Positions 30,139 through 43,732 of a DNA stretch of 64,000 bases are shown here, in pieces. A program made the translations under genes and the position numbers. The stretch lies in the NCBI RefSeq assembly GCF_018991925.1, contig NW_024756914.1, positions 3,922,848 through 3,986,847 of the forward strand, read 5' to 3'. Position 1 is the first letter of the stretch. Every line of letters begins with the position of its first letter. The notes under the pieces were generated by a model. The model saw only the letters and a program-made list of their open reading frames with translations, was not told the DNA's origin and ran no database searches. The stretch is from Homarus americanus. Lineage: Eukaryota > Arthropoda > Malacostraca > Decapoda > Nephropidae.

Positions 30139-32387
30139 GAAAAACACGAGATGACGTTTAAAAGTTGTGACTGGCCTTGAGAACTCCAGCGAGACGGCCA
30201 CCACCAGTGAGAATGGCCGCCGGGTGTGCTGACTCCAAAAGGTTCGTATGACAAATATTCCTCGTAAAAAAAAATAACTACAAAAACTAATTGACTTGAG
30301 CTAAACTACAAAACTCACACCTAAAATGGTATTAAAATAAAACTGAAATTACTTTAACTATCTACGTTCACTTAGCATCAAAAGGAAGTAAAAAATTAAG
30401 GTTGGAAATCTTTGGGGGGAAAATATAACTCTTTCATTTATATAGTGTAATGATAACTGAATATATCTAATTAAGGGAGAATTTTAAGGTAATTTATATA
30501 TTATTTCTATATGTATTTTACCTGGAGGTGCATTCTATCTTTTCACATACGAGGAAACTGATCACACGACACCACCTGTGAACTAAACCTCTGGAGTGAA
30601 CGGCTTTAGTCTCAACCTAAAAGTGACCAAAGTCCTGTGTCGTTTCTTGATGCTGATGTTGTGGTAAGAACGAAACTTTAAGGAAGGAACATCATATTGG
30701 GAAAAATCTCATAATCGTGGGTCAAGATCAGAAGTTTTCGAGTGAGATGAGATTACCTTTAGTCACGGGGGCGTACTCTTAACAATAAACAAAACAGACT
30801 GAGAAGGACCGACAATTACACGGATAAAAATTTGACCGATTCGAAGCTCAGTCTTTTAATATTAGTTCACTCATTTGCATATTATACACGAAACAGATTT
30901 TATACACTTATTCATTAACGTATATTGATAAAGAAAAAACATCCAGTCACCTGTACATTCAACATCTATCGAAAAACCTCTTATTCACTTAGCCATTCAC
31001 TTAGCCATTCACTTACTATGGAAAAAACAACACCCATTCATTTACTTCTCCAACGCCTACTGATAAAACAACCTCGTTACTCTACATCAACTGACCAGAC
31101 ATTACAATTAGTATTTAACCAACCCAAGTGTACGTTGGGAAGGCCCGCAGCTACCGAGGCTATATATGGACTCGTCCCAGACAGTCACAGTGGTAAGGAA
31201 ATCCCACTGCAGCGAGACACAACTAAGGTGCTTGAACCATTGTAACGATAAGTGTAGGTAGTTAGATGATCTAGGTAACACATCGTCCTTAAGTATGAGA
31301 CTAGGTGTGTGTGTGTGTGTGTGTGTGTAAACAGATATTCAGTCTGTCATACGCAAATTCTAAAAAAAAAAAAATTAAGCTTGTACTGTATACTAATTAA
31401 AAACGTAATATCAGGTGTTATTTTATACAGGTAATCATATACTCACTATCAGGTATCTGTATTATTAGTCAAACAAGAGAAATATACTTTTAATTGGTAA
31501 ATATACAGAGTACTTCATTGTTGTGGTAAAGGCGTTAATAATATGACAAACATATCGCCCAGCACCACCTCCCTGCCTGCCAGACGTATAAATATATCTT
31601 TGTTAATCTCTAAGGTACACTTGAATACCCGGCTATAATAGGGTGTTGTTCTAAACCTCACGATAACTCTTACCATAGAAACACCCGCAGTAATAAACAT
31701 GTCAACTGCGTCACTAGAGTATGGTTCTAAATTACAATAACTCTGTCACTGTATCCAATTTCAGGCGCGTTTTAAAATCCCGAGGTTCGCTGTCCCCCCC
31801 CCCCTCCCCTGTTCTCTATTTGTCAGCACGACTCCTAAATTAAGTTTTTCTGGCCCTAAGCGGTACACTACTGCCTTAAATTCATCACCAAGGCGTTATA
31901 TAGATTATTATCCCTCGCCACAGGCATAAAGAGTGGTGGTATAATGGAAGACTCTGTTTGTCCAACCGCCCGTGTAAGTTCCTTGTTTATGCAAGTTCTT
32001 TTAAACACATATAATCTAATTTTAACTAAATTCACTACAAAGTAATCGGTTTCCAAGATCTTGTAAGAGTTTGTTTTTCATTACATTTCAAACACAAAGG
32101 AATTATTTGTTTATCGTGTATAAAGGGAATCACTGCACTTGTTTTTAATAATGTATCATTGGAAAAGTTATAATATGCGTTTTTACATCACCAGTTACGT
32201 AGGAATCCGGAGGCTGGTGTGAGGCGTTCTTGTAGAGTATGTGAGGAGCAATAATACCCAACACCAGGCGACCGTGTATCGGGGGGCGTTTACGAGTACA
32301 GGCGGTGACAAACACGGTGACCAGCGGCGGTGAAATTGCGACACGAGGATAACTTTCGACGTCAGTGAAACCCAGCTTAACTCCCTG
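30136..32387. other. About 2.2 kb unassigned DNA
   Basis: AT-rich. (GT)n at 31303-31328 and a C run at 31792-31804. A plus-strand frame 30925-31245 includes a mixed-composition stretch (TLGRPAATEAIYGLVPDS) ahead of GTAAGG near 31193. It could be a chance exon-like segment, and no family is recognised. Confidence 0.3.
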
Positions 32388-32481
32388 CCAGGCCAAGATA
32401 ACTCTCCACGCCACCAACGCCAGGCCAAGATAACTCTCCACGCCACCAACGCCAGGCCAAGATAACTCTCCACGCCAGGAA
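32388..32481. repeat. 32-bp minisatellite, three copies
   Basis: Three near-identical copies of CCAGGCCAAGATAACTCTCC plus ACGCCACCAACG, the last truncated. Confidence 0.93.
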
Positions 32482-32539
32482 GTATGTATCCTGCCGCAAT
32501 AATGTGATGTGCTGTGCTGTTATGTTAGGTTGTGTTGGT

Positions 32540-32950
32540 GGTGCTGTCTACCCTCCCTCCCGCTGTTCCCTCCCTCCCACTGTTCCCTCTCCCTCCCGCT
32601 GTTCCCTCCCTCCCGCTGTTCCCTCTCCCTCCCGCTGTTCCCTCCCTCCCGCTGTTCCCTCTCCCTCCCGTCCTCGTTGAGTAAACTGACCCCCTCAAAT
32701 TTCTTCCTCTCTCTCTCTCTTCCCTATTCCTCCCCCTCCCTCTTCCTCTTATTTCTTTTCCCTACTACTCCCCCTCCCTTTCTCTTGCATCCTCTTCTTC
32801 CTTCCCCTTCCATTCCATTTCCTCTTTTGACCATACCATCTTATCCCTCTTTCCTCCTCCCCGTCCCTCCTCTTCATCCAATCCTTCTCTTCCCTTCTCC
32901 CTCCTCCCCCTCTCTCCTTTTCTCTTCCTCTTCCCTACTCTCCCCAGTAA
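32540..32950. repeat. CT-rich tract with CCCTCCCGCTGTTCCCTCT units
   Basis: 32550-32665 repeats CCCTCCCGCTGTTCCCTCT about six times. The polypyrimidine character continues to 32950. The Ser/Leu/Pro frame 32509-32967 is an artefact. Confidence 0.85.
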
Positions 32951-33538
32951 CAGGTGACGGTTCCTGATGGTTTTCTCATCAAAATAATATTACGAGTCTA
33001 CACGCCCATTTCACACCCAAAACCGCCGGCCTTGGGTGACGGTGCGGGCGTGGCGTTATATGAGCCCCGGGTGAATAAAGTATATAATAGTTTCTTCCTA
33101 TAAAATATTTCCCCCAAAAGTAAGTTCTATACACAATAAATACACCAAAATAAAACATTTTCTTCTTCAAATAATAAAAACTACAATAAAACTTCACCAT
33201 AAATAATTTTCTACTTCCTAAATACACCAGTAAAATATTTTTCATCAACAAAATACAATAATACTTTACAAAACTCAAAGTATAATAAATCCCTATTACT
33301 AAAACACAATAATACTTCACCCAGAACAATGATTTCCTTTCTCCTCTTGCCATTTTTACCACCACCACCATGAGTCAATACACCACAAAAAAGGTCCATT
33401 ATGGCGCGGAAGAATTCAGAACGAGGCAATTAAAAGCACATTAAAAAGAGGCATTAAGAATATGAGCCAGTTGTAATGGGTTCGACCAACACCAGCGACC
33501 TGCCCATTATTACATTGTTAAGTACCCCTCAGTAGCTA
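32951..33538. other. Unassigned AT-rich DNA
   Basis: 33080-33320 contains irregular repeats of AATACTTCACC/AAAATA words. No gene seen. Confidence 0.4.
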
Positions 33539-33678
33539 AGGGCCAGAATTCAAGGGCGGTCTCTAAGGGCCGATGTTCAAGGGACATGTCTAAGGGCCGA
33601 TGTTCAAGGGACATGTCTAAGGGCCGATGTTCAAGGGACATGTCTAAGGGCCGATGTTCAAGGGCCATCTCTAAAGGG
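33539..33678. repeat. 27-bp minisatellite TCTAAGGGCCGATGTTCAAG + GGACATG
   Basis: Five copies, the outer ones diverged. Confidence 0.93.
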
Positions 33679-34607
<929 letters not shown>

Positions 34608-34870
34608 CCTGACCTGACCTAACCTAACCTAATCTAATCTAATCTTGAGTTAACAAATTGGTGTTTCGTTCTTAACTAATCTAATCTGAGTTAACAAATT
34701 GGTGTTTAGTTCTTAACTAATCTAATCTGGGTTAACAGATTGGTGTTTCGTTCTTTATTAATCTAATCTGTGTTAACAAATTGGTGTTTCGTTCTTAATT
34801 TAATTTAATCTGAGTTAACAAATTAGTTTTCATTCTTGACCTAACCCAATCTAATCTGACATCTAATTAA
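34608..34870. repeat. Telomere-like CCTAA block plus 41-bp tandem repeat
   Basis: (CCTGA/CCTAA/TCTAA)n at 34608-34645 is followed by about five copies of a 41-base unit containing GAGTTAACAAATTGGTGTTT and ending in CTAATCTAATCT. The repeat unit therefore itself carries the degenerate telomere-like word. Confidence 0.9.
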
Positions 34871-35378
34871 AAAAATATGGCGTTTAATCCCTAACTTACC
34901 TCACATAATTTAACCTAAAATACCAAAACCTAATGTTAAAATATCTTAAGTTAATCTGAACAGAAATACCTAATTGTTCTCCCCTAAAACACCACTCAAA
35001 TCTAACCTTAAATACCAAGTTTTAACTAACCTAAAATACCCACACACCCACCATCCATTCACACCACCCACACCACACCAACACACCCACCACACCACAC
35101 CCACCACACCTCTACCAAACACACACACCCACAATCCAACACAACTTACAAATGTTTACTGGAGACATTAAGTACTGTTCAAGGGTTACTGGTCAGATAA
35201 CACGATAAGAATCTTAACATCACACCGAGAGAAAAACAAAAAAACCAAAAACAAGTTGGGTATTTATACTCTTGAAGACCGTGCTAATGGGGCGTAACCC
35301 AAGACCATAACTCTCCCTGTGCACTATATGTAAATTTTGGATAATCAGGAGAGATATCTTTACAAACTAGCTATTCCG
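34871..35378. other. Unassigned DNA with CACACCACC patch
   Basis: 35038-35125 is rich in CACCACACC words and gives a His/Thr/Pro frame. Otherwise nothing seen. Confidence 0.4.
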
Positions 35379-35540
35379 ATTGGGTGGTGTAGTGGGTTTA
35401 ACACTTACTTGCCAACCCTGGAGTCACTGGTTCGAATCTCATGGGGAAATGTGGGGAGGGGGGTTAATACCAGTTTTGTTGTTGTTATTGTTTAAGTATA
35501 CGTGTCTTTAATAATAATCCTGTGAGGTTGTTTGTGTATT
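35379..35540 (+). mobile_element. tRNA-derived SINE, copy 1
   Basis: TGGTGTAGTGG (from about 35385) fits the pol III A box and GGTTCGAATCTC (35429-35440) fits the B box. Between them is a Gly-tRNA-like anticodon loop TTGCCAA, though the stem has decayed. The tail runs through a GTTGTT/ATTATT patch to about TCCTGTGAGGTTGTTTGTG. It is a SINE head with a family tail. A functional tRNA gene is excluded by the lost stem pairing. Confidence 0.6.
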
Positions 35541-35587
35541 TATCAGTGAGTTATCTTTCAAAACTAAAGATATAGGTATTCAAATAA

Positions 35588-35735
35588 TGTGGTGTGGTGG
35601 TTAAACACTCACTTGCCAACCCTGGGATCATTGGTTTGAATCTCCGAGGGGGGATATAAATTTTTTTTTTTGAGGGGTGGGGGTACTGGTTATATACTCC
35701 TGTAAGCACGTTTGTACCTCCCTATCCCTACCCCC
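35588..35735 (+). mobile_element. tRNA-derived SINE, copy 2
   Basis: GGTGTGGTGGTTAAACACTC, ACTTGCCAACCCTGG and GGTTTGAATCTCC match copy 1 in the same order and spacing, with a similar TCCTGTAAGCACGTTTGTAC end. It lies about 206 bases after copy 1 in the same orientation, so it is either a tandem duplication or two insertions. Confidence 0.6.
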
Positions 35736-37404
35736 TCCAAAAAAATATAATAACAAACAAAAGAAAAACAGACGTAATCATAAGAGTATCTCCAAGGTTA
35801 GAGGTGGCTCAGGACTGGCTTACGTCAACACACCTCGAGTCAACCAATAAGCATAAAACTCAATGGTCAGGGAGCACAAGACAACCGTAACCTGTATACA
35901 ATTCTTAAGCTTGCTAAAAAAAAATACAACAACAACAACGACCCTCCAGTGAAACATATACATGCAGTGGCCACGACTTCAAGAATATACTGTAGAGCTA
36001 AACTTGTTCCAGAGATGGTGAAAATTTTTATCTTAATTTCAGGGAAGATAACGTGCTTCAAGCTTATCCTAACCTAAACCTATTTATATTTGTTCATTAA
36101 TCTTCTAACGTCAAAATGTAGGAATTAAGTGTTAAAAGATATATCAACTTTCCCAAACATACTTTTAAGAATTGTCAAATTATTCTACTGTGTATGTGTA
36201 CAGTATATTGTATACCTGTAGTGTATACTGTATTTACATTGCCCGAGTATACCTCCACTGTATATATACATAGGCTGACTCAATGTAAACTTGTAAGACG
36301 ATTATACTGAATAAATATCTAAGTATTTATCTAAATTTGCCTTACAACACACAGACGGACTCAGACACTCAAAGTCTCATATAACAAAAAAAAAACAGTC
36401 AAAATAAACAAATTGATCACGACAGAGACGCCTCAAAGCTCAAGTGACTTTATCCTTTATTTATCTCCTTCAAGGCACAATAAACCCCGAGTAGTGTCTG
36501 ACCCTCACATGGTCACACAACGCCACACCGCTACATCATTCACTCTTCTGTAACAAGCGACACGAATGATGAACGACCATTAACTGCATCTCATATTAAC
36601 TCATACTACAGGAGATAAGATCTTTTAAGCCTTCACTAACACACAGATTATACACGTGATTCCTCTTTTATTAAATATATACACGACGAAACTTGATAAA
36701 CGACGACATCTCTTTGTTCTGTCTTGGCGGGGCTTCTGCGTCGCGTCTAGTTCTTAAGAAAATAAATAAATATATACCCCGACGAGTTCCAACTTAACAA
36801 ACTCTACTTCTATCCACGACAAACACGACAACTTGTTATATAAACTGGTAAAGCCCAGACGGGTTGTTGGCGATAAACATCTAAAGTGGGTTAACTTGTA
36901 TATCACAGTCTTCAGGTATCGTGAATTACTACCTCCACGTGTTTACCTGTCTACGAAAATCAACTTACAACAACACACATTAATTCAACCACAATACACT
37001 CGCAATCAACCACAATACACTCATACTTCACCACAACACACTCATACTTCACCACAACACACTCATACTTCACCACAACACACTACAGCTCCACCACACA
37101 CTCTAACCTATCAAGCGGAAGAAAACTACAATAAAATACATCCACCACACCCTCACACTACACCACGCTCACCAATACACCACACACCACTCTTACACCA
37201 CGTTACCACACCACACCACACTACCAAAAACACTGAAAAAAACTATATCAAAGACTGTAAAAGTTAAAATGACTGATTAATGAGAGGTTCAACTTGACAC
37301 CTCTTGGAGAAGTCTTGCATTTTTCTCACGAGTTCTTGAAATAGACGGAGCCGAGGACCCCCTGTTTAATTAATTGCAGTGGCAGTGAGAAGATAGGGAA
37401 GAAC

Positions 37405-37407
<3 letters not shown>
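35736..37407. other. About 1.7 kb unassigned DNA
   Basis: AT-rich. 37010-37090 holds four copies of a 21-base unit ACTCATACTTCACCACAACAC, followed by CACCACAC words to 37220. No gene recognised. Confidence 0.45.

Positions 37408-37478
<71 letters not shown>
37408..37478. repeat. (CT)35 microsatellite
   Basis: Perfect CT run passing into a short (AC)n. Confidence 0.97.
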
Positions 37479-37485
<7 letters not shown>

Positions 37486-38340
37486 CTACTATCCTCCCCT
37501 TCCCCCTACTATTCCTCATTTCTCCTTCACTATTCACCCCCTCTTCACTATCCCTCCCGCTTCTACCACTATCCTCTCCCCCACAACTCTCCTCCACACC
37601 ACCACCAATTAGCCCAGTCGTCCTTATTAACGATGGCAGGCTGGCGGCGTCTGACGAACACCCGCCAGTTATCGTGCCGTCGACTGATGGGGCCGTAGGG
37701 AGAGGGACCACCACCTAGCCCTCTTGTGGTACTGGGAACCTAACCTAACCTAACCTTCCCAATATGTGTTTTTTAAAATAAATGCCAGGAGGGACTTAGG
37801 GTGGCCAGCTGACGCAAGGAGGTAGGGCAGGGCGGCGCCATCTTACGACACCAGATAAGACTTTAAAAAGGGGCGGCTCCTCTACCACCCACTAATTCAT
37901 CATGGCCCACCAACTCCTGATGTGGTGAACGTCAGGAAAAGACTAAACTCCCTAGTGCTCAAAATTCAATCATTATTCATACGATTTTCGATTTTAATAT
38001 GCGATGAGGCTTAGCATAATCATCCCCCCGTCATCACATTATAAAAAAAAGGACCTTAGGAATCTAGGATCATAGAGCTCAAAAGCCAATGATAAAAGAC
38101 GAGATTTTCTATGTTAAAACAATGTGTGGTGAGGCAGATGTTAGTTGTGTTTGAGGTCTGTTATAGTACACTGACAGGGGTGGGGTGTTAAAAAGTAGGC
38201 CCCTTGAGGTTGTTTGCTTATCGTAGACAGCTGACAACAGGGGGGGAGACAAGGCAGGACCACCACAGCCGACAATAGACACAGTTAATGATGATGGGTC
38301 GTAGTTACCAAGGCGTTAAACTGTTGCCCACGCGCCTCGT
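37479..38340. other. Unassigned DNA
   Basis: CT-rich to 37600, a (CCTAA)4 patch at 37738-37754, then mixed sequence. Two related words CTAAACTCCCTAGTGCTCAAAA and AATCTAGGATCATAGAGCTCAAAA (37943, 38070) hint at a diverged duplication. Confidence 0.4.
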
Positions 38341-38475
38341 CATATTAACATTCACATCAACTTAACGTTCACATCAACTTAACATTCACATAAACTTAAC
38401 ATTCACATAAACTAAATATTCACATCAACTTAACATTCACACCAACTTAACATTGCCTTAACATTCACATTCGCT
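38341..38475. repeat. 17-bp minisatellite ACATTCACATCAACTTA
   Basis: About eight copies, some shortened or with CATAAAC in place of CATCAAC. Confidence 0.92.
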
Positions 38476-41400
38476 AATCTGGTAATACTGAGACGTGTGT
38501 TTGTCAAATAAAATCCCGATTACCGGATAAACAAGTAATAAAAAAAATATACTATATATTAATGTAGCTTATCCGTCTGGCTCGTGTGGCTGCCGGTGTC
38601 TTCAAGCAGATACTGAACGACTGAGCTGATAGTGAGCGACTGAGCTGACAGCGAGATTAATCGGTCTTGAACTTGACATTTTATAACAGGTTAACTAAAT
38701 AATAATTCCTTTGGTTTTGTTTTTTTACGCAACTTAAATATTTCTTAAGTGATAAAATTAGTACTTGGTTGAACTTCTTTAAATACAAACTTGAATTTCT
38801 ACCTCATGATCATTTTAAGTAAGTTTAATTTTAATCTCTGTATAAATTAATCTTACCTTTAATCCACCTCATTAATTAACCCTCGTTGGAGTTATCATTA
38901 TACACTAAGGAAATGGTAATTATGGTCATTAACTCTCAATGCTATTTATATGAATCTATTTCAAGATGGTTTTAAACTAGATATATTTACAGTATATACT
39001 TTGGTGAACCCTAACCTAGACTTCCCCAACCTAACCTAACCAACCCAGCCCAACCTAACCCAACCCAACCCAACTTTACTATATTATTAAAGAATACTAA
39101 ACTCCAAGGCCCAGTTGCTCGTCCTGTCTCCACTTCAACTCCAAGGCTCAGTTGCTCGTCCTCTCTCCACCCCAGTGTCTTAGAGCAGCAAACAAATGAG
39201 TGACTTGTAGGGAGGTGGCCCCATCTAGCGGTACAAATCCTCACAAACAACTATAAACAAGGCTCATGTCCCCCAGCTTAGTGTCTACAGGTGAGACATC
39301 TAGCGGTGAACATAACACAAGGATCAAACTTTCTCTAATTTATCTATATAATTTTTGTACGAGTAGGTAACTGTCTACAACCCCCCCCTCCCTACCCCTA
39401 CCTTCCTCCTCTCCTCAGTATGGCAGAGTAAATACCTACACTTCAAGAACAATGGGAATAATGAACCATACTTATACCAGTGAAGTTAAATCTCCTACCT
39501 TTAAAACACACGCTAAAATAAACCCCCCTTGCGGGAGCCTTTGAGTTAAATCTGGCTCTCCCCTCAACACATAACTTAAGTCACAAGTGTCCTCGAGTGC
39601 AGGGTGTTAAAACAGTCACCATGCTGGATAATAAGTGGGGTATAATGTGTTAAATTAACCCCTACGTAGCTGCCACGTTACTACTATACCAACTTGTCAC
39701 GATTATCTTTGCACGTTAAAGAGCATCTGGGTGATAGAGAGAACAAATTTACGAGCTCGTTCCTTAAAAACAAAAACAAAAAACCACACACACGTCGTTA
39801 CAATCAAATCCATTTACATATATTATACGCTTGACACCGAAGGCCATCATCTCAGGGTCCGCATTATCAAGGGGGAAGGAGGGGGGTGTAAGGTAACTAC
39901 TCCTCCCCACCTTACGCATCAAGGAGGAAAACAAACACTAAAAAATGGCGTCGAGTTTATGCCGAGACTCGACCACCCCCCCCCCCTCCTTCCTAGATGG
40001 TGTCCTAAGCCTCCTTCAGATGTAAACTAACAATAACATCTAACTTAAGAATCTCAGAATATCTCGTTTAGGATCTTCACCATCTGTCTTCTCTGGCGCT
40101 TTCATGCACTGACCAGAACGAGAAATATCGAGGCCATTTAGTGCATTATATCTCTCCCTTCAACTCCATTTGTTAACTGGTTATCGCTAGCGATTATTTC
40201 CGGAGATAAGTAACAGCGTCTCCAAGGACTATTTATGGTAGCTGACCGAAGCACACACCCAAGGTATTACCATGAAGGAGCCCTCAGGATAATTTTGTGC
40301 TGGCTGTAACTTACGTGTCTTTAGTATAGGGGTAACGAGGGGACCTAGGGGACAGCTTACCTATCCTCATGTACTGACTACGATTATGCGACCATGACTA
40401 CGTGTAAGGGATCAGTCCTATAAGGTAGTAGCAGCGGCACTTGTCATCCTCAAACTCTCACAAACACCCAATTATGTAACCTTCTTGTGACGATTTAAGC
40501 CTGAACTTTCATGTGGGGGTGATGGTGGGGGTGATGGTGGGGGGTAGTGGGGACGAGCTTTTGTATGTGTTGTGTGTGGGGGTGGGGAGGTGGGAGTGAT
40601 GGTGGGGGGGTAGTGGGGACTTTTGTATGTGTCAGGGTGTGTGTGTGTGTGTGGGGTGGGGGGATGGTGTAGTGGGGACGAGATTTTGTATGTGTCGGGG
40701 GGGGGACTCTGTGGGGGTAATGAGCTCTGTGGTGTTTTGAGAGTAAACTACGGTGCGTCATCCAACTCTCAAGTCACAATCTGCATGTGATGAATTCAAC
40801 AGAAACACAACTATAATGAAACACCAGCAAATAATAACCTGTATCAAACAAGTTCTAAACCGAATAGATAAACTCCACCAGCCAAAAATACTACAGCAAC
40901 AGATGACCTATATTACAGTAATGCATAAACTGTACTACATCAAGAAGTACAGTATCTGCGGTGGTGTGTAACTGCTATATATACACATCATATTTACTCA
41001 TGTTACAACTTTGCATATGTAATGACTGAACCATAGCGAGAGAACCCCCCACACTACCAGGTCAACCTAGTTTTTACACTCACTCAGCACTGCTCCATAA
41101 ACCAACACAATGTAGTCTTTGCCTTGTTTTGTTTACTCCCCAAGGATCTAAAACTAAACCTTCATAAACCTCTGTATCTCCCATGGCCATATTCTCAACC
41201 AATACGAAGGACTTTTTAACCCCTCTTTAAAGTTCATCAACGCAAATCCTATACGTCCTACGCCATCCTGTACGTCAAGCCAATAGGATACCCGTTCACC
41301 AAAGGATGTAATGAGGGTGGAGGGAGTCCCTAGACCCTATACAGCGCAACAAAGCCAAGAACTCCATCACCAAGCCTACACCTTCGTCAGATTAGTCACG

Positions 41401-42932
41401 CCACCAGCAGCAGATCTGACCATAACACATCCCCCCCTCCCTCCTCCTCCAACCTCCGTATCACTGCATCGTATATCAGCGGCCACCCGAGACTCTTGTT
41501 GGTAAATGAATATTGCATGTAGTCAATATTCGAACATGTATTTAAGGACCAGGGTGGATCCATCTTTGGGTGGCCTGAGATACTTGTGGTAGTGAGGTGA
41601 ATACTTGACTACGACTCAAGGTGAGGTATCAAGTGTACTATTGACACACGTTCCATTAACAGACCATTAAGTAACATGAAAGTACGACCGAGTGAAAACA
41701 AAATAAAGTAACGAAAATAACAGTGAAGGTTTATATCAAAGAACATTTTAACTTTATATTAATATTAACTTCCCGTTTATATATTACTAATGTAAATATT
41801 AAAATATTTCCTTTATCTCTCAAAAATTTAGTCTCTTTCTTTCCTAATTTCTTTCCCTTCTCCTACTTTCATCACTCTTAAGAACACAGTATGAGGACTT
41901 CCACCATTTATGAAAACTACTAATTGAGTTTATGTACCAAATATAACACAGACTAGCTTATCTGATGACGCTATTACCAACACATGTCTAGTGTACCTTC
42001 CTTTACGGGTAGCAGAAGAGAAAGATGTAATTAAAGGTGGTGAAATCCTCCTCCCTGTCTTGCCACAACAAAGGTCCACAATCCACACCTCAAGACGGCA
42101 GACTGAAAATATTGCTAATGAACTCTTCTGTGATGTGACCTGACCTGACCTGACCTGACACACCAAGTTTTTCCAGTTATCGTTAACACTACTATGAAAG
42201 GTTGGACGCATTGACGTACTGATGGACAACAAGCATGCCTGTGTGCTCTCCCGGGGCGGCGGAGGACAACAGAGAGAACAATACCAGAATGTATGTTCAT
42301 CTGGCTGTGTTCCCTGAGCTACACAAACAATACAATTACTAGTCGAGAATACTATAAAATGTCTAAACCTAAAGACTTTAAGTTACTATAACCTAAAACC
42401 ACGAGCCTACCTAAACCTACGAGCCTATAATAAATATCTACAAGGTGTGTTGTTGGTCTTGTTATATTGTAGGACAACTAAATTAACCAGCGGGAGGAGG
42501 AGTATCTCAGGCACTCATCATCATCTGTGCTATATGAACAAGGTGTCAACAAAGTAGCTGGCATAACACAACTGCTCAATGACCTGCCCTGAGTTTCAAC
42601 CGAGGAGCGAAGTTACATGACTAACAACCTAACTGTTAGAAACACAATAAACTTCACTATAAGTTATTGCAACCATTCAACAGAACTGTACTGAGCACCC
42701 GCAATGTGACAGAATGAACTAAGCGACATAACTGAACTAGCAGGTAACGTGACTGAGCACTCATCCCATAAGGTACACCTCTGCTGGGACACATAATGAA
42801 CACCTAACTTTTGACGTAAATTAGTCTGAGTTAAGTAAATGAAATAAACAGTTCAACACAACTGCTCAGTAACTCGCCTGAGCATTAATGCATAATACAG
42901 GTGTTGAACGACACATGTTACTGAGTACCTAC
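38476..42932. other. About 4.5 kb unassigned, probably Dys intron
   Basis: This is directly downstream of the last visible dystrophin exon on the minus strand. 39028-39075 is CCTAA/CCCAA-rich. 39100-39170 has a duplicated CTCCAAGGCCCAGTTGCTCG segment. 40510-40720 is G/T-rich with GGGGGTGATGG words and a short (GT)n. 42135-42160 is (CCTGA)n. Minus-strand frames (39011-39250, 40495-40761, 41930-42232) have no WW, EF-hand or ZZ-like sequence. Confidence 0.45.
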
Positions 42933-43093
42933 CTTATGAGCGAGGTCGGTTTGGGCGGCGGCAGCGGCGGCCCTCTCCCTGAGCGCGGCCCATTTCTCCG
43001 ACAGCTTGGCCACCTCCCGTCTTACAGCACGTGTCAGGTCCCGCGCGCTCTCGTCCCCTCGGTAACGAGCATCGCCGTCCAACTCACGACCAG
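42933..43093 (-). CDS. Dys: Dystrophin, distal rod exon (start of human exon 59 region)
   Basis: 161-nt exon. It is preceded by TTTACAG (acceptor) and followed by GTAGGT (donor), read on the minus strand. The first two bases complete a codon split after the first base of the previous exon, then 53 codons follow to phase 0. The translation contains AGRELDGDARYRGDESARDL and RREVAKLSEKW, a linker into spectrin-repeat helix corresponding to the end of vertebrate repeat 23. The exon is GC-rich against an AT-rich surround and ends in an Ala run (RERAAAAAAQT). Dystrophin is the cytoplasmic rod protein linking actin to the membrane dystroglycan complex. The next exons (hinge 4, WW, EF-hands, ZZ) are not seen below this position. 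Confidence 0.9.
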
Positions 43094-43463
43094 CTGTAAA
43101 AGGATAGATATTTACTCTGCAAAATTCTCATTCAATTCTACATTGGATCAGCATGCACACCAACAGGTCAGATATACATACAATGGTACACAGCATGTTG
43201 ATGTGACCAAGACAGACCAAGGAAGTTATTATAAGTTTATTTTCACTGTGGGGTTGGGGAGACTAATCAGCAACCACAAGGAAATGTAAAAACTGGCATA
43301 ATTTACATAAGGAAAGTTCGCGTACTTTGAAAGCGTAGATTAATTTCAACTATAAAAGATTTCCTCAAAATGGTGACGACGTAACTCCCTCAGTATCCCA
43401 TCAACATACTCAGGACTAAACCGTTTTCTCTCACACCACAAGACCCAGGTTTTCTATGCTCAC
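43094..43463 (-). other. Dys: Dystrophin intron, 370 bp
   Basis: Short phase-1 intron between the 269-nt and 161-nt exons, GT...AG with no recognisable repeat. Confidence 0.88.
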
Positions 43464-43732
43464 CTTCACTATCGCTGGTGTCACTCAGTGGTGGCTCAGA
43501 CGCGATCAGCTGCCGGCCGCTCTTTAAATTAGATTCGATTACTGGTTGTTTTTCGTCGATGACTCTCCTAAAGGAAGACAAATCCTCCGCAAACTTGGAG
43601 AGAGAGTTGAGGTCGCCCACAAGAGGGCCCAGAGCAGTCAGCTCCGTGTCTTTCCTGATCACCCATTCAATAAGCTCACGAAGGGACAGGAGGAGAGAGT
43701 TCCAGTTTTCACTGTTGCCCTCAAGGCGATTT
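43464..43732 (-). CDS. Dys: Dystrophin, spectrin-repeat exon (human exons 57-58 region)
   Basis: 269-nt exon on the minus strand, with acceptor TTCTTTTCCAG ahead and donor GTGAGC after. One base completes an Arg codon from the exon before, 89 codons follow, and one base is left over. The peptide runs NRLEGNSENWNSLLLSLREL, then EWVIRKDTELTALGPLVGDL, then EKQPVIESNLKSGRQL, and ends EPPLSDTSDSE. It aligns by eye with the human dystrophin segment beginning HLEASSDQWKRLHLSLQEL and its PIGGD and KEPVI blocks. It is therefore most of one spectrin repeat (about repeat 23) plus the acidic Ser-rich linker. In human this is split over two exons, so the invertebrate exon is fused or the human one divided. 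Confidence 0.95.

Noticed and set aside
35379..35450. Functional tRNA-Gly gene
   Set aside because: A and B boxes and a GCC-type loop are visible, but the anticodon stem does not pair and the acceptor ends do not match. A SINE head fits better.
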